A stretch of 64,000 nucleotides of DNA from Vibrio splendidus (GTDB lineage: Bacteria > Pseudomonadota > Gammaproteobacteria > Enterobacterales > Vibrionaceae): positions 1,798,001-1,862,000 of the forward strand of contig NZ_CP031056.1 of assembly GCF_003345295.1 (NCBI RefSeq), given 5' to 3'. Below are positions 1 through 8,344 of this stretch, in pieces (the first letter of the stretch is position 1; each line of letters starts with the position of its first letter). The notes under the pieces are model-generated. The model saw nothing but the letters and a program-made list of their open reading frames with translations, was not told the origin of the DNA and did not search any database. A program made the position numbers and the translations under genes.

Positions 1-430
1 TATCTTGCACAGATGCAATCGCTGCGTTCTTTTCTACCAGTGGCAGTTCATAAAACACTTCTGGCATTTCGACAACTTCTTGCGTCACCAAATACTCAGA
101 ATAAGGTCGAGGGCTTTCTGTTGAATGCTTTAAGAAGGTTTTCGCTGCAAAGCTAAGAACCAACAACAGGCCAAGCTGAAGACACAGGCTGACTAGCTTA
201 GCTTTGGAAAACTTCATCGTGAGCAATGCCAGAGACAAAACAGCTAGCGTTACGAAGAATCCTTGATTGCCTGCTGAGTACGTCACGAACGTCATGAAGG
301 CACCATAGAAAGGCAAAACCGCACTTCCAAGGTCAAAGTTCGATCCAAAGATCAAAAAAGGTACGAGAGAATACAAACTTAGAACGAGAAGTAATAAGCC
401 TTTGGATTTGTTAGAGAACAGAGAAGTCAT
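1..430 (-). CDS. pgpB: PAP2-family lipid phosphatase, PgpB-like (3' end beyond window)
   Basis: The reading frame starts at the ATG at 430 and runs off the left edge, giving about 143 N-terminal residues. Several hydrophobic stretches suggest a multi-pass inner-membrane protein. KHSTESPRP near residue 113 fits the first PAP2 phosphatase signature, K-x6-RP. The family removes phosphate from lipid phosphates such as phosphatidylglycerol phosphate or undecaprenyl diphosphate. The other two PAP2 signatures lie outside the window, so activity cannot be judged. The gene is divergent from ribB; a pgpB next to a riboflavin gene is also known in enterobacteria. The family call is firm and the symbol is likely. 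Confidence 0.75.
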   Translation of the reverse strand, partial: MTSLFSNKSKGLLLLVLSLYSLVPFLIFGSNFDLGSAVLPFYGAFMTFVTYSAGNQGFFVTLAVLSLALLTMKFSKAKLVSLCLQLGLLLVLSFAAKTFLKHSTESPRPYSEYLVTQEVVEMPEVFYELPLVEKNAAIASVQD

Positions 431-821
431 GGCTAAGATCTTTTAGATAAAGTGTCCGGATGCTATCGCAGCTTAGCAGCGCTAATATCAATTTTATGTC
501 AAAACGGTCAGTAAGACGTCATGGTGTAACAATATTGAATTATTAAGCCACGTTAGCATTCATTTGATAAACATTTGCTTTATCAACGATATGAATTGGA
601 CACACACTCATGTTCATAGACACATGAAAACTCTTTCAAACATCAAAAATCTACGCACAACTGTGTATGCAAACCAAGTGATGTCTGTTTCGTTGATAAA
701 ATGAGCACTTACCGCATTCAAAGAGCAGAATCTAAAAAACTTTGCTGTCAGTCCTTTAAATCCACTATTGAAAGGATTACCATCTGGTCTGCTTTCAAAG
801 CAAAACAAATTATTAATTTTT
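431..821. other. Intergenic region between pgpB and the FMN riboswitch
   Basis: About 390 bases without a convincing gene. It must carry the pgpB promoter and the promoter for the ribB leader. A small inverted pair, TTGAAAG and CTTTCAA, lies at about 767-798. Short frames here have no ribosome binding site and no recognisable product. Confidence 0.5.
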
Positions 822-967
822 ATTCTCAGGGCGGGGCGAAATTCCCCACCGGCGGTATGTCCTTAGCAAAATCTAAAGATAAGCCCGCGAGCGCTCGATT
901 CGTCGAGGTCAGCAGATCTGGTGAGATGCCAGAGCCGACGGTCATAGTCCGGATGAGAGAGAATGAA
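822..967 (+). ncRNA. FMN riboswitch (RFN element)
   Basis: The sequence carries the conserved RFN blocks in order: TTCTCAGGGCGGGGCGAAAT, then CCCCACCGGCGGTA, then GCCCGCGAGCG, then GGTGAGATGCCAGAGCCGAC, then GTCCGGATGAGAGA. This is the flavin mononucleotide aptamer. It lies on the same strand as ribB, where FMN binding is known to shut off expression. The start codon is about 350 bases downstream, much further than the aptamer itself requires. Confidence 0.95.
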
Positions 968-980
968 AACACACTCGTTT

Positions 981-1025
981 AAGTTGGAAAGGCATGCCCA
1001 TTTATTGGGTTCATTCCTCCAACTT
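981..1025 (+). promoter_or_regulatory. Hairpin after the riboswitch, possible expression platform
   Basis: AAGTTGGA at 981-988 pairs with TCCAACTT at 1018-1025, with a smaller CCCA/TGGG stem inside. It follows the aptamer directly, where a regulatory stem is expected. There is no clean run of T after it, so a simple intrinsic terminator is not certain. Confidence 0.5.
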
Positions 1026-1061
1026 AGACGGGTGCATTTCGTTTTGGATAAAACCATAATG

Positions 1062-1233
1062 AGCTAATACCAATCACAGTAAATAAATGATCAGAGATAG
1101 CGAAGGAAAAACGCTTGAGAACAAGGCAAAATTTTTCGATAAGTAGTTATTCTACAGTCAAAAATTCTAACGCCGTTATCAAGGGTTTTAACCAGCTAGA
1201 ATGACCAGTTGTTTACTACGATTGGTACAAGCT
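1062..1233. repeat. Palindromic dispersed repeat, MITE-like, in the ribB leader
   Basis: The ends are an imperfect inverted repeat: TACCAATCACAGTAAA at 1068-1083 against TTTACTACGATTGGTA at 1212-1227, both flanked by AGCT. Inside, AATTTTT and AAAAATT form a second pair. It has no coding capacity. It resembles intergenic palindromic units I recall from Vibrio genomes, but only one copy is visible here, so its dispersed nature rests on recollection. It lies between the riboswitch and ribB. Confidence 0.65.
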
Positions 1234-1315
1234 ACTTGTAATAAGTAGGCTTTGTTGTGCTCGGTTGAGATCCCTCATACAGCCCTGATTCTGGTGATAT
1301 TTTAGGAGTTTAACC

Positions 1316-1972
1316 ATGAATCAGTCTTCATTACTTGCCGAATTTGGCGAACCAATCACTCGCGTTGAAAACGCACTGCAAGCTCTACGCGAAGGTCGTG
1401 GCGTACTTTTACTTGACGATGAAGATCGCGAGAACGAAGGCGACATCATCTACTCAGTAGAACACCTAACCAATGCTCAGATGGCGCTTATGATCCGCGA
1501 ATGCAGCGGCATTGTGTGCCTGTGTCTAACCGACGAGCAAGCAAATCAACTTGAACTTCCACCTATGGTTGTTGATAACAACAGCGCAAACCAAACTGCG
1601 TTTACGGTGACTATCGAAGCAAAAGTAGGCGTAACAACAGGTGTTTCTGCCGCTGACCGTGTAACAACGATCAAGACAGCTGCAAACCCAACAGCTAAGC
1701 CTACTGACCTTGCTCGCCCTGGCCACGTATTCCCACTGCGTGCTCGCAAAGGTGGTGTACTTGCTCGCCGCGGTCACACAGAAGGCACTGTGGATCTTAT
1801 GCAAATGGCAGGTCTTCAATCAGCAGGCGTACTGTGTGAAGTAACCAATCCAGACGGCACGATGGCAAAAGCGCCAGAGATCGTTGCTTTCGGTAAAATG
1901 CACAACATGCCAGTACTGACCATTGAAGATATGGTGATGTACCGCACTGAGTTCGACCTTAAGCTTGCGTAA
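1316..1972 (+). CDS. ribB: 3,4-dihydroxy-2-butanone 4-phosphate synthase
   Basis: RibB converts ribulose 5-phosphate to formate and 3,4-dihydroxy-2-butanone 4-phosphate, the four-carbon precursor of riboflavin. The 218 residues match the usual length of the stand-alone bacterial enzyme. The acidic metal and substrate loop [10 protein letters not shown] is near residue 35, and RPGHVFPL and [11 protein letters not shown] follow at about residues 134-160. TAGGAG precedes the ATG at good spacing. It has no RibA domain fused at its C-terminus. Control by the upstream FMN riboswitch is expected. A strong terminator follows. Confidence 0.97.
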   Translation: MNQSSLLAEFGEPITRVENALQALREGRGVLLLDDEDRENEGDIIYSVEHLTNAQMALMIRECSGIVCLCLTDEQANQLELPPMVVDNNSANQTAFTVTIEAKVGVTTGVSAADRVTTIKTAANPTAKPTDLARPGHVFPLRARKGGVLARRGHTEGTVDLMQMAGLQSAGVLCEVTNPDGTMAKAPEIVAFGKMHNMPVLTIEDMVMYRTEFDLKLA

Positions 1973-2027
1973 CGTTTAATCGTCAGTGTCCCGCGCTGGC
2001 GATAATTGGATCGCTAGTAAATATTGA

Positions 2028-2087
2028 AAGGCCTCACTTTTTAATGCTGTTTCTAGTTAATAGCATTAAAGAATGAGGCCTTTTTAA
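2028..2087 (+). terminator. Intrinsic terminator after ribB
   Basis: AAAGGCCTCA and TGAGGCCTTT form a stem, extended by TTAATGCT and AGCATTAA, and are followed by a T-rich tail. Confidence 0.85.
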
Positions 2088-2218
2088 TTTCCGTACTTTG
2101 AGACGAACTAGAGATTGATCGCCGAAGTGTCCCTACCTATCGAAACCTCCCCAGCCTAATCACAAGAAAAGCGTAACCTCTCAAAAAATCCTGCAAAATA
2201 TGAGAAACATTCACTCGA

Positions 2219-2238
2219 ATGGTGAAATCATGCACCAT
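2219..2238. promoter_or_regulatory. Inverted repeat, candidate enhancer site for the sigma-54 promoter
   Basis: ATGGTG-N8-CACCAT is centred about 71 bp upstream of the -24 element at 2300. That is a normal position for a bacterial enhancer-binding protein. The protein that would bind it is unknown. Confidence 0.45.
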
Positions 2239-2299
2239 CATTGATCATCCATAAATAGAGAAAAAACATAAACCACTGAAATATAACACTTATTGATTT

Positions 2300-2315
2300 T
2301 GGCACGGTGTCTGCA
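2300..2315 (+). promoter_or_regulatory. Sigma-54 (RpoN) promoter
   Basis: TGGCACGGTGTCTGCA matches the TGGCACG-N4-TTGCA consensus at all but one defined position. The invariant GG and GC are correctly spaced. The start site should fall near 2326, about 28 bases before the ATG of the next gene. Confidence 0.85.
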
Positions 2316-2353
2316 CTACCACTAAGTAGGTATGCACATATTAGGAGTTAAAT

Positions 2354-3217
2354 ATGTTTGTAATTATTTCAGTTGGTTTATCCATAGCAGTACTTGCTGC
2401 CCTATTTCATTTTTCCAAAAAGAGACAAACGGCGCTATCACATAGGTTTGAAACCTTAGTTCTACTCAGAGAACTATTGCTGCTATCACGCAAACATCGC
2501 GCCGCAACGCATTATGCTCTTGGTTATAAGCTGTCTAGCGACTCGATTCGCAAAGTGAATGAGATTTACGACAACATACTTGAGGTGTCTGAACTGCTTC
2601 AATCTCATGTGTCGTTTGATAGCCGTCCTATGTATCGCATCTACCATCTAAAACTCATCGCAATGCACAGCGATTGGCAAAACCGTAGCTTGGTGCGTAA
2701 CCAATCTATTCACGGTAAAACCATTCGCCACTGCATGTTCTTGATGGATGAAGTCATGATCATCTGGCTGATCCAATCTGAACGAGAAGACATGAGTAGC
2801 GAATACCATATGAATTGGCAACAGATCTTGGACTGCATGGAGATCTTGACCAAGCTTAGAATGTCTATCCCTGGAATAGAAAAGGCGGATATGGAGAAGC
2901 CAGAAGAGTATGCGAGATTCAAATTCTACGCCTCTCAGACACACAGAAAACTTAACCAATTATCGATTATCTGTCCTATAAGCAGCGGGTCACCGATTTG
3001 TACACGTGCGATGCATGCACTCACCGAGATCGCATCAAGTACCGAAGCAACTCAACCGGCAGATAGCATGTACGAATTAACAAGCGATATATCAACCGTC
3101 GTTTCAAAAGTATACGACCAAGTATTGACGGACATTACCAGAAGCTTGTATCGACCTTTACCTGACATTAACGAAAAGGCGATAGACACCCGATTATCCG
3201 TACATCATTACATGTAA
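2354..3217 (+). CDS. Unknown membrane-anchored helical protein under a sigma-54 promoter
   Basis: I do not recognise this 287-residue protein. Residues 2-19 form one hydrophobic segment followed by KKRQ, which suggests an N-terminal inner-membrane anchor with the rest in the cytoplasm. The remainder looks largely helical, with a basic patch (LLLSRKHRAATH) near residue 41 and a Ser/Thr-rich stretch around residues 225-240. No enzyme motif was seen. TAGGAG precedes the ATG at good spacing. It is a single-gene unit with its own sigma-54 promoter and terminator, so it probably answers to an enhancer-binding activator. Possible roles in nitrogen, motility, biofilm or envelope stress cannot be told apart from the sequence. 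Confidence 0.8.
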   Translation: MFVIISVGLSIAVLAALFHFSKKRQTALSHRFETLVLLRELLLLSRKHRAATHYALGYKLSSDSIRKVNEIYDNILEVSELLQSHVSFDSRPMYRIYHLKLIAMHSDWQNRSLVRNQSIHGKTIRHCMFLMDEVMIIWLIQSEREDMSSEYHMNWQQILDCMEILTKLRMSIPGIEKADMEKPEEYARFKFYASQTHRKLNQLSIICPISSGSPICTRAMHALTEIASSTEATQPADSMYELTSDISTVVSKVYDQVLTDITRSLYRPLPDINEKAIDTRLSVHHYM

Positions 3218-3264
3218 AGACTTCGTGAGAGGAGAGCGTGCTGGAACTCTGAATTATTGAGTTC

Positions 3265-3297
3265 AAATCCGATATCACCTTTGATATCGGATTTTTG
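3265..3297 (+). terminator. Intrinsic terminator
   Basis: AAATCCGATATC and GATATCGGATTT form a 12-bp stem followed by TTT. It closes the sigma-54 gene and is near-symmetrical. Confidence 0.85.
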
Positions 3298-3363
3298 TAT
3301 TTATGGGCTTATATATTTATTTGGTTCTATTTTAGGACGAGACAAGTTATGAGCGATGTAAGC

Positions 3364-4260
3364 TTAAACGTCTCCAGATTTGATATCGCTAGACCAAGCT
3401 TCTGCTGAAAAATCAATGAACTGACGAACAACAGGCAGCTGATAACTGCGAGACAAGTACACCGCCCAAAGCACACTACTCGGTGAAACAAAATCATCCA
3501 AAATTCGTTTCAACTTCCCTTCTGCAATCAACGGATTCGCTAAATCACAAGGTAATCGAACAACCCCTTTGCCATGCTGTGCGGCGCGAGCTAAGACCCC
3601 AACATCGTTGGCCTTAATAGTCCCCGACACCTCAACCGAATAATGTTGGTTATCCTTAACAAAATCCCACTTAGAGACACTCAAATGACGAAAACAATTG
3701 TGTTGTCGGAGCGCTTCAACCGTTTCAGGTTCACCGTGTTTGTCTAGGTAGTCTTGTGAGGCACACACCACCGAATCAATTTCCATTAGCTTTCGAGCAA
3801 TCAAACTATCGTCAGGTTGATCGGTATAGCGCAGCGCAATATCGATTCTATCATCCACCAGCTGAGCAAAATGGTCAGAAGCAAATAGCTCTACCGTGAT
3901 ATTAGGATGAAGCTCCGTGAATTGTTCAACCACACCCAACAACATGTGCTGAGTCAAACCAATGGGTGCAGCTATGCGAATCACACCTGAAAGAGCATCG
4001 GTTTGATTAAGTGCAGTGACTTCTAGCTCCGCCGTTTCATGGAGTATTTTCTCACAGCGTTGTAATGCGATTTCCCCTGCCGCCGTCAAACTCACCTTTC
4101 GAGTTGTTCTGTGTAATAGCCTCTGCTTTAACCACCCTTCGATCTCTTGAACATGCCGTGAAACCTGTAAACGGCTCATGTCCAAATGCTCTGCTGCTTG
4201 AGTAAAACTGGCGCAATTTGCGACTTCAACAAAGCTACGCATCGCCGTCAACCTGTCCAT
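3364..4260 (-). CDS. LysR-family transcriptional regulator
   Basis: The 298-residue protein has a winged helix at residues 1-60 (FTQAAEHLDMSRLQVSRHVQ, then [15 protein letters not shown]) and a periplasmic-binding-protein-like effector domain after about residue 90. The start at 4260 (MDRLTAMRSF) is chosen because AGGGAG lies just upstream and it matches the family N-terminus; an upstream start is possible but has no binding site. It is divergent from an NAD(P)-binding protein gene, the classic arrangement of a LysR regulator and its target. The inducer is unknown. Confidence 0.9.
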   Translation of the reverse strand: MDRLTAMRSFVEVANCASFTQAAEHLDMSRLQVSRHVQEIEGWLKQRLLHRTTRKVSLTAAGEIALQRCEKILHETAELEVTALNQTDALSGVIRIAAPIGLTQHMLLGVVEQFTELHPNITVELFASDHFAQLVDDRIDIALRYTDQPDDSLIARKLMEIDSVVCASQDYLDKHGEPETVEALRQHNCFRHLSVSKWDFVKDNQHYSVEVSGTIKANDVGVLARAAQHGKGVVRLPCDLANPLIAEGKLKRILDDFVSPSSVLWAVYLSRSYQLPVVRQFIDFSAEAWSSDIKSGDV

Positions 4261-4301
4261 CACACTCTCCCTTACCGACTTAACCAAGCCTATTAGATAA
4301 C

Positions 4302-4313
4302 TGTATAGATACA
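4302..4313. promoter_or_regulatory. Candidate LysR operator in divergent intergenic region
   Basis: TGTAT-AG-ATACA is a perfect short dyad between the divergent LysR gene and its presumed target at 4415. It contains a T-N10-A core, close to LysR binding sites. The assignment is inferred from position and symmetry. Confidence 0.4.
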
Positions 4314-4414
4314 ATCTACATCATTTTACGATATTTATCGCAACTTAGTGAGCTATTAGACTGCAATAGCTGTCGAGAAACAGACTCAATAAATTAGATA
4401 ATTGGAGAGACATT

Positions 4415-5053
4415 ATGAAAATTGCAGTATTAGGCGCATCAGGTTGGATTGGTAGCCACATCGCTCAAGAAGCTCAATCTCGCGGACACGAAGTTGTTGC
4501 TGTTGTAAGAGATGCAAGCCGCGTAGAAATCAGCGATGTTGAAGTTCGTTCATTTGATTTACAAGAGGAAGCGGCAAGTCTAGCGACCGCTTTCTCAGGC
4601 GTTGATGCGGTAATTGCTTCGATTGGTGGACGCGCTCTAGGCAATCACGACATCGTAAAAAACACAGCAGCTAAGTTGCTTGATACATTGCCAAGCATTG
4701 GCATCGAACGTCTACTTTGGGTAGGAGGTGCAGGCTCATTAGAAGTGGCGCCAAACGTACCGTTAGTTACCGTTCCTGACTTCCCAGCGGATTACAAAAA
4801 TGAAGCGCTAGCACAAGGAGAAGCGCTCGAAGCCTTCAAACAGTCTGATAGCCAGGTTAATTGGACGTTCATTAGCCCAGCGGCAGAAATATTCCCGGGT
4901 GAGAAACTATCGACCTACCGTACTGGTGGAGACCAACTGATCACCGACGAAGATGGCAACAGCAAAATATCCGTTAGTGACTACGCTATTGCGATGATTG
5001 ATGAACTCGAAGCTGGTAAGTTCCCACGTCAGCGTATTGGTGTCGCTTACTAG
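4415..5053 (+). CDS. NAD(P)-binding Rossmann protein (NmrA/NADH-flavin reductase-like)
   Basis: The 212-residue protein begins with GASGWIGSHIAQEA, the dinucleotide-binding loop of atypical short-chain dehydrogenases. A second conserved block, LLWVGGAGSLEV, occurs near residue 107. It lacks the classical YxxxK catalytic pair, as expected for the NmrA-like/BlvR-like group. Such proteins reduce flavins or quinones or act as redox sensors; the substrate here is unknown. TTGGAGAG precedes the ATG. The divergent LysR gene is the likely regulator. Confidence 0.85.
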   Translation: MKIAVLGASGWIGSHIAQEAQSRGHEVVAVVRDASRVEISDVEVRSFDLQEEAASLATAFSGVDAVIASIGGRALGNHDIVKNTAAKLLDTLPSIGIERLLWVGGAGSLEVAPNVPLVTVPDFPADYKNEALAQGEALEAFKQSDSQVNWTFISPAAEIFPGEKLSTYRTGGDQLITDEDGNSKISVSDYAIAMIDELEAGKFPRQRIGVAY

Positions 5054-5077
5054 TTAGCTCATATATAAAAACTAAAA

Positions 5078-5110
5078 AAAGCCGCTTGTTCAAAACAATG
5101 CGGCTTTCTC
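5078..5110. terminator. Bidirectional intrinsic terminator
   Basis: AAAGCCGC and GCGGCTTT form the stem, with A-rich and T-rich flanks. It lies between two convergent genes and can serve both. Confidence 0.85.
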
Positions 5111-5131
5111 ATCTTTATATTGAGCATTCCT

Positions 5132-5785
5132 TTAACCCAATGGCAAGTGCCCCGTTTTCACTAGGATAACCGTCTCTTCTTCCACATAAGGGAAATGCTC
5201 ACTCATGTGAGGACTACGCATCCATGTGTGTTTTGGATACTCGCCATGTTCATCTTTAAAGGTACCAGACAACACAAAGATCTCTTCACCGCCAAAGTGA
5301 CGATGCGGCTGAAAACGTTCGCCAACTGGCCACTTAACTAAAGCGACATGCTCGTGTTCGAATTCATGCAGTGGCATCACTTGTAAGCCGCCGATACCTG
5401 CAAGCCATTCCGTTTCTAGCGTATTGATGCGAACTTGAGTTAAGTCTCTCACGTCAAACTGGTTTAGCTTAACCAAAATCGTGCAGCCATTTTTGCTTGA
5501 TGGAGAGTGCGCGCTGCCCGGCGGATTACGGATATAAGTACCTGCAGGGAAGTCTCCAGTTTCATCAGAGAAAACACCCTCTAATACGAAGATCTCTTCG
5601 CCTTGCGGATGCGGGTGCTCAGAAAACGAAGATTCAGGATCGTACTTCACCACGCTGGTCGTGTGACCTGATTCTTTCTCTTCTCTTTCAAGCGGTTTGC
5701 GCCATACCCCTTTGGCAGGGCTTGCAATCCAGTCTAATGATTCGGTTTCAATAACCAGCTTTTTTGAAAAGTCCATGTTGAACAT
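5132..5785 (-). CDS. Double-cupin protein, ChrR-like
   Basis: The 217-residue protein consists of two successive cupin domains, about residues 40-105 and 135-215. The metal-binding patterns HPHPQGEEIFVLEG and HRHFGGEEIFVLSG supply His and Glu ligands in each half, so both sites look intact. It resembles the cupin part of the anti-sigma factor ChrR but lacks the N-terminal zinc-binding anti-sigma domain. It is therefore more likely a metal-dependent dioxygenase or sensor than an anti-sigma factor. TAAGG precedes the chosen ATG; a second ATG lies three codons inside. Confidence 0.8.
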   Translation of the reverse strand: MFNMDFSKKLVIETESLDWIASPAKGVWRKPLEREEKESGHTTSVVKYDPESSFSEHPHPQGEEIFVLEGVFSDETGDFPAGTYIRNPPGSAHSPSSKNGCTILVKLNQFDVRDLTQVRINTLETEWLAGIGGLQVMPLHEFEHEHVALVKWPVGERFQPHRHFGGEEIFVLSGTFKDEHGEYPKHTWMRSPHMSEHFPYVEEETVILVKTGHLPLG

Positions 5786-5920
5786 AATGGCGACCTTACT
5801 CTTGTTATCGTTTTAATTATTATTGTTGTCTTTCTAGTTTCTATTCTACGCGAATACTCATCAAGGAGGCCATCTCGCTGCTATTTTGCCTACGCGACAG
5901 CCACCTGAAAAGAATCCTAA

Positions 5921-6688
5921 TTAATTGCGGCCAGCAATCACACCGCCATCAACATCCCAGATTGCACCCGTTACCCAATCTGCACTGTCTGACAATAGAA
6001 AAGAGATGCTATTGGCGATGTCTTTCGGCAAACCTACTCGACCAATAGGGTGGAACGCGTTGAAGCCTTCTAACGCTTGATCCACTTCTTCAGGTTTAAT
6101 GAAAGATTCGTAAATCGGCGTTTTAACCACTGCTGGAGACACGGCATTCACACGAATATTATGCTCAGCCAGTTCCATGGCCATGTGTTGGGTTAATGCG
6201 TGCAAACCAGCTTTAGCCATTGAATAGGCAGAAGATGGCGTCGCTTTGATTGCTTGCTTACCCCACATAGAACCAACGTTAACCACATTGCCACCGCCGT
6301 TCTTGATCATCAATTTGCTTATCGCTTGAGTGATGAAGAAGGTTGCTTTATTCAGCTGCATATATTGCTCGTAATCAGATTCTTGGTGCTCAATAAACGC
6401 TTTAGGGTTGAAATAACCTGCAGCATTAACAAGGTAACCAATACCTTCATCTAACGACTCAAGGTGTTCGATAAGGCGAGACACACTCGCACCATCATAA
6501 AGGTTAGCTTGCCAACCAGAAGCGGGGCCTAGTGATTGAAGTTCTGACACCGCTTTATCTAACTTAGTTGGGTTATTGCCGACAACCAACACATGGATGT
6601 TTTGAGCGACTAATTGCTTCGCTGTTTCAAAGCCCATACCGCTTGTGCCACCGATTACTACTGCAATACCATTTTTAGTGAAGTTCAT
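5921..6688 (-). CDS. Short-chain dehydrogenase/reductase (SDR)
   Basis: A 255-residue classical SDR. It has the cofactor loop GGTSGMG near residue 13, the NAAG motif near residue 84, a catalytic Ser within NVGSM, YSMAK (YxxxK) near residue 152, and the C-terminal DGG. The start at 6688 is set by TAGGAGATA just upstream; the frame continues upstream without a better site. It is divergent from an HxlR regulator, which probably senses a toxic aldehyde, quinone or electrophile handled by this enzyme. The substrate is not readable from the sequence. Confidence 0.9.
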   Translation of the reverse strand: MNFTKNGIAVVIGGTSGMGFETAKQLVAQNIHVLVVGNNPTKLDKAVSELQSLGPASGWQANLYDGASVSRLIEHLESLDEGIGYLVNAAGYFNPKAFIEHQESDYEQYMQLNKATFFITQAISKLMIKNGGGNVVNVGSMWGKQAIKATPSSAYSMAKAGLHALTQHMAMELAEHNIRVNAVSPAVVKTPIYESFIKPEEVDQALEGFNAFHPIGRVGLPKDIANSISFLLSDSADWVTGAIWDVDGGVIAGRN

Positions 6689-6751
6689 TTTGTTATCTCC
6701 TAAGTCATGTGAACGTGGTAATCTTAGGCTTTGAACTAACACTATGAATAG

Positions 6752-6780
6752 TAAGTACAAATCGGTTAGGTAGGTACTTA
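6752..6780. promoter_or_regulatory. Candidate HxlR operator
   Basis: TAAGTAC at 6752-6758 and GTACTTA at 6774-6780 form a perfect 7-bp inverted repeat with a 15-bp gap, between the divergent SDR and HxlR genes. HxlR-type regulators commonly bind GTAC-containing dyads. The assignment is inferred. Confidence 0.5.
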
Positions 6781-6793
6781 TTGGTACATCTTT

Positions 6794-7132
6794 ATGAAAA
6801 ATCAGGAAAACTTTTTTTCAAGAAAATCGGCACCAGAGCGCTCAGCTCGCATGGTAGAAACCATCTACGGCTGTAAATGGTCGCTAACGGTTTACCAATT
6901 ATTGGCAAACGGCATTAATCGCCCCGGTGAAATGGTGCGCTCGGTTGAAGGGTTATCGACCAAGGTATTGAATGAATGCTTGAAGCGAAATGTGGAGTTT
7001 GGGATTTTAGATAAGCAGATGTTCAACGAACTGCCACCAAGAGTTGAGTACCAAGTGACGCCGTTCGGCGAGAAGTTCTTGTTGATTCTAGACCAGCTGG
7101 AAAACCTACAAAACGAAATCGACGAGATGTAA
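6794..7132 (+). CDS. HxlR-family transcriptional regulator
   Basis: A 112-residue winged-helix protein of typical HxlR/YtfH length. The signature region [20 protein letters not shown] starts near residue 26, followed by [12 protein letters not shown] and the wing [13 protein letters not shown]. There is no cysteine in the DNA-binding core apart from those at about residues 27 and 62, which could act in redox sensing as in HypR/QorR types. It is divergent from the SDR gene and shares a dyad with it. No strong ribosome binding site is visible before the ATG. Confidence 0.88.
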   Translation: MKNQENFFSRKSAPERSARMVETIYGCKWSLTVYQLLANGINRPGEMVRSVEGLSTKVLNECLKRNVEFGILDKQMFNELPPRVEYQVTPFGEKFLLILDQLENLQNEIDEM

Positions 7133-7188
7133 GCCCAAGCCAGCCCAACTATTGCCAAAAAACGCAAGGCGTAAAAAGTACGCACTAT

Positions 7189-8094
7189 TTAGCTCACTGG
7201 CATTTGCTCAAAGCGACCTTTTACAAAATCAATAAAGGTTCGAATTCGGCTCGGTTGATAGCGGTCTCGATGGTAGATCGCTGAAAAGTCGACCTTAGGC
7301 ACCACCCATTCTTCAAATACTTGCAGCAGTTGCCCGTCGTTCAGTTCTTGCAAGCAATAGATGGTTGGTACACGAATAATTCCGTTGCCCGACTTCGCGC
7401 CCTGCACCAACACTCGCCCATTTTTACATTGCAGCCTACCTGTCACATGCACATCGACCGTTTTCTTGGTGTCATCTAGCGCTTGAAAGCTCCACTTGCG
7501 AACAGAGCCCGTTAAGCAATCATGGTGGATCAGATCTTTGGGGTGACTAGGCTTTCCTTTACGAGCAAAGTACTCTGGGCTCGCGAGTGTTCCCATCTCG
7601 ATGTCTAATAGCTTTCTTGCGATAAAGCCCGCGTCTTCTAAGCTTCCCATGCGAAAAGCGATATCAAACGCGTCTTCAATCAGGTCGATTCGGTTACTAC
7701 TGAAATCAAGGCTAATACTGATGTCTGGGTAAAGCTGCATAAACTCATTGACCAGATCCGCGATGATCACCTCACCAAGATAACCCCCGACACAATTTAC
7801 TTTTATGTCGCCACGCACTTCTTCGACATCGTCCACAGCAGCAATCAACGCTTGGTCTATATTATCTAAGGCTTGTTCGCATCTCGCGTATAGATCTTGC
7901 CCTGCGTGCGTCAATCTCAAGGTTCGAGTAGTGCGGATAAACAATGTCACTCCCATCTGTTTTTCTAGGCTACTTACTTGGCGTGATACGTGGGAACGAG
8001 ACACATCAAGCTCCTCCGCTGCTTTAGTGAAGTTACCTAAACGAGCGATAAGCACGAAAGAGCGAATATCTGACAGATTAATTTGATTGAGCAT
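7189..8094 (-). CDS. LysR-family transcriptional regulator
   Basis: A 301-residue LysR protein. The helix-turn-helix occupies residues 8-65 (FTKAAEELDVSRSHVSRQVS, then LFIRTTRTLRLTHAG), and the effector domain follows from about residue 92. It belongs to the CrgA/AaeR-like subgroup by its RTTR and YARCE blocks. It is divergent from the SDR gene at 8345, its probable target. Confidence 0.92.
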   Translation of the reverse strand: MLNQINLSDIRSFVLIARLGNFTKAAEELDVSRSHVSRQVSSLEKQMGVTLFIRTTRTLRLTHAGQDLYARCEQALDNIDQALIAAVDDVEEVRGDIKVNCVGGYLGEVIIADLVNEFMQLYPDISISLDFSSNRIDLIEDAFDIAFRMGSLEDAGFIARKLLDIEMGTLASPEYFARKGKPSHPKDLIHHDCLTGSVRKWSFQALDDTKKTVDVHVTGRLQCKNGRVLVQGAKSGNGIIRVPTIYCLQELNDGQLLQVFEEWVVPKVDFSAIYHRDRYQPSRIRTFIDFVKGRFEQMPVS

Positions 8095-8133
8095 GGTCGC
8101 CAGCTTACTTGTGAAATTAAAAAGTGATGAAGC

Positions 8134-8153
8134 TATAGAGTTATGACGCTATA
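8134..8153. promoter_or_regulatory. Candidate LysR box
   Basis: TATAG-N10-CTATA lies just upstream of the LysR start and is followed by a further CTATA half-site. It sits between divergent genes. A second dyad, TGTTGC-ACTACA-GCAACA, occurs at 8178-8195 and could also be the operator. Confidence 0.35.
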
Positions 8154-8344
8154 AATCTATAAAGTGAACATCTTTATTGTTGCACTACAGCAACAGTGTT
8201 TCAAGTAAAGCGCTATATATCAACAATGCTATTTTCCTTAATATACCTCCATCGCAACGAAACAAGGCAACAAGCACTTGATTCGAATGCATTTAAACAG
8301 CACGTCGTAGCCAACCGACGCAATAAAAGTACAGAGGAAATAAA

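Noticed and set aside
701..982. A 93-codon frame across the FMN riboswitch
   Set aside because: It overlaps the conserved aptamer, has no ribosome binding site and no recognisable protein family.
1526..1819. Open frames on the minus strand inside ribB
   Set aside because: They are antisense shadows of a strongly conserved gene and have no start signals.
5132..5785. Anti-sigma factor ChrR
   Set aside because: Only the cupin part is present; the zinc-binding anti-sigma domain and a partner ECF sigma gene are missing.
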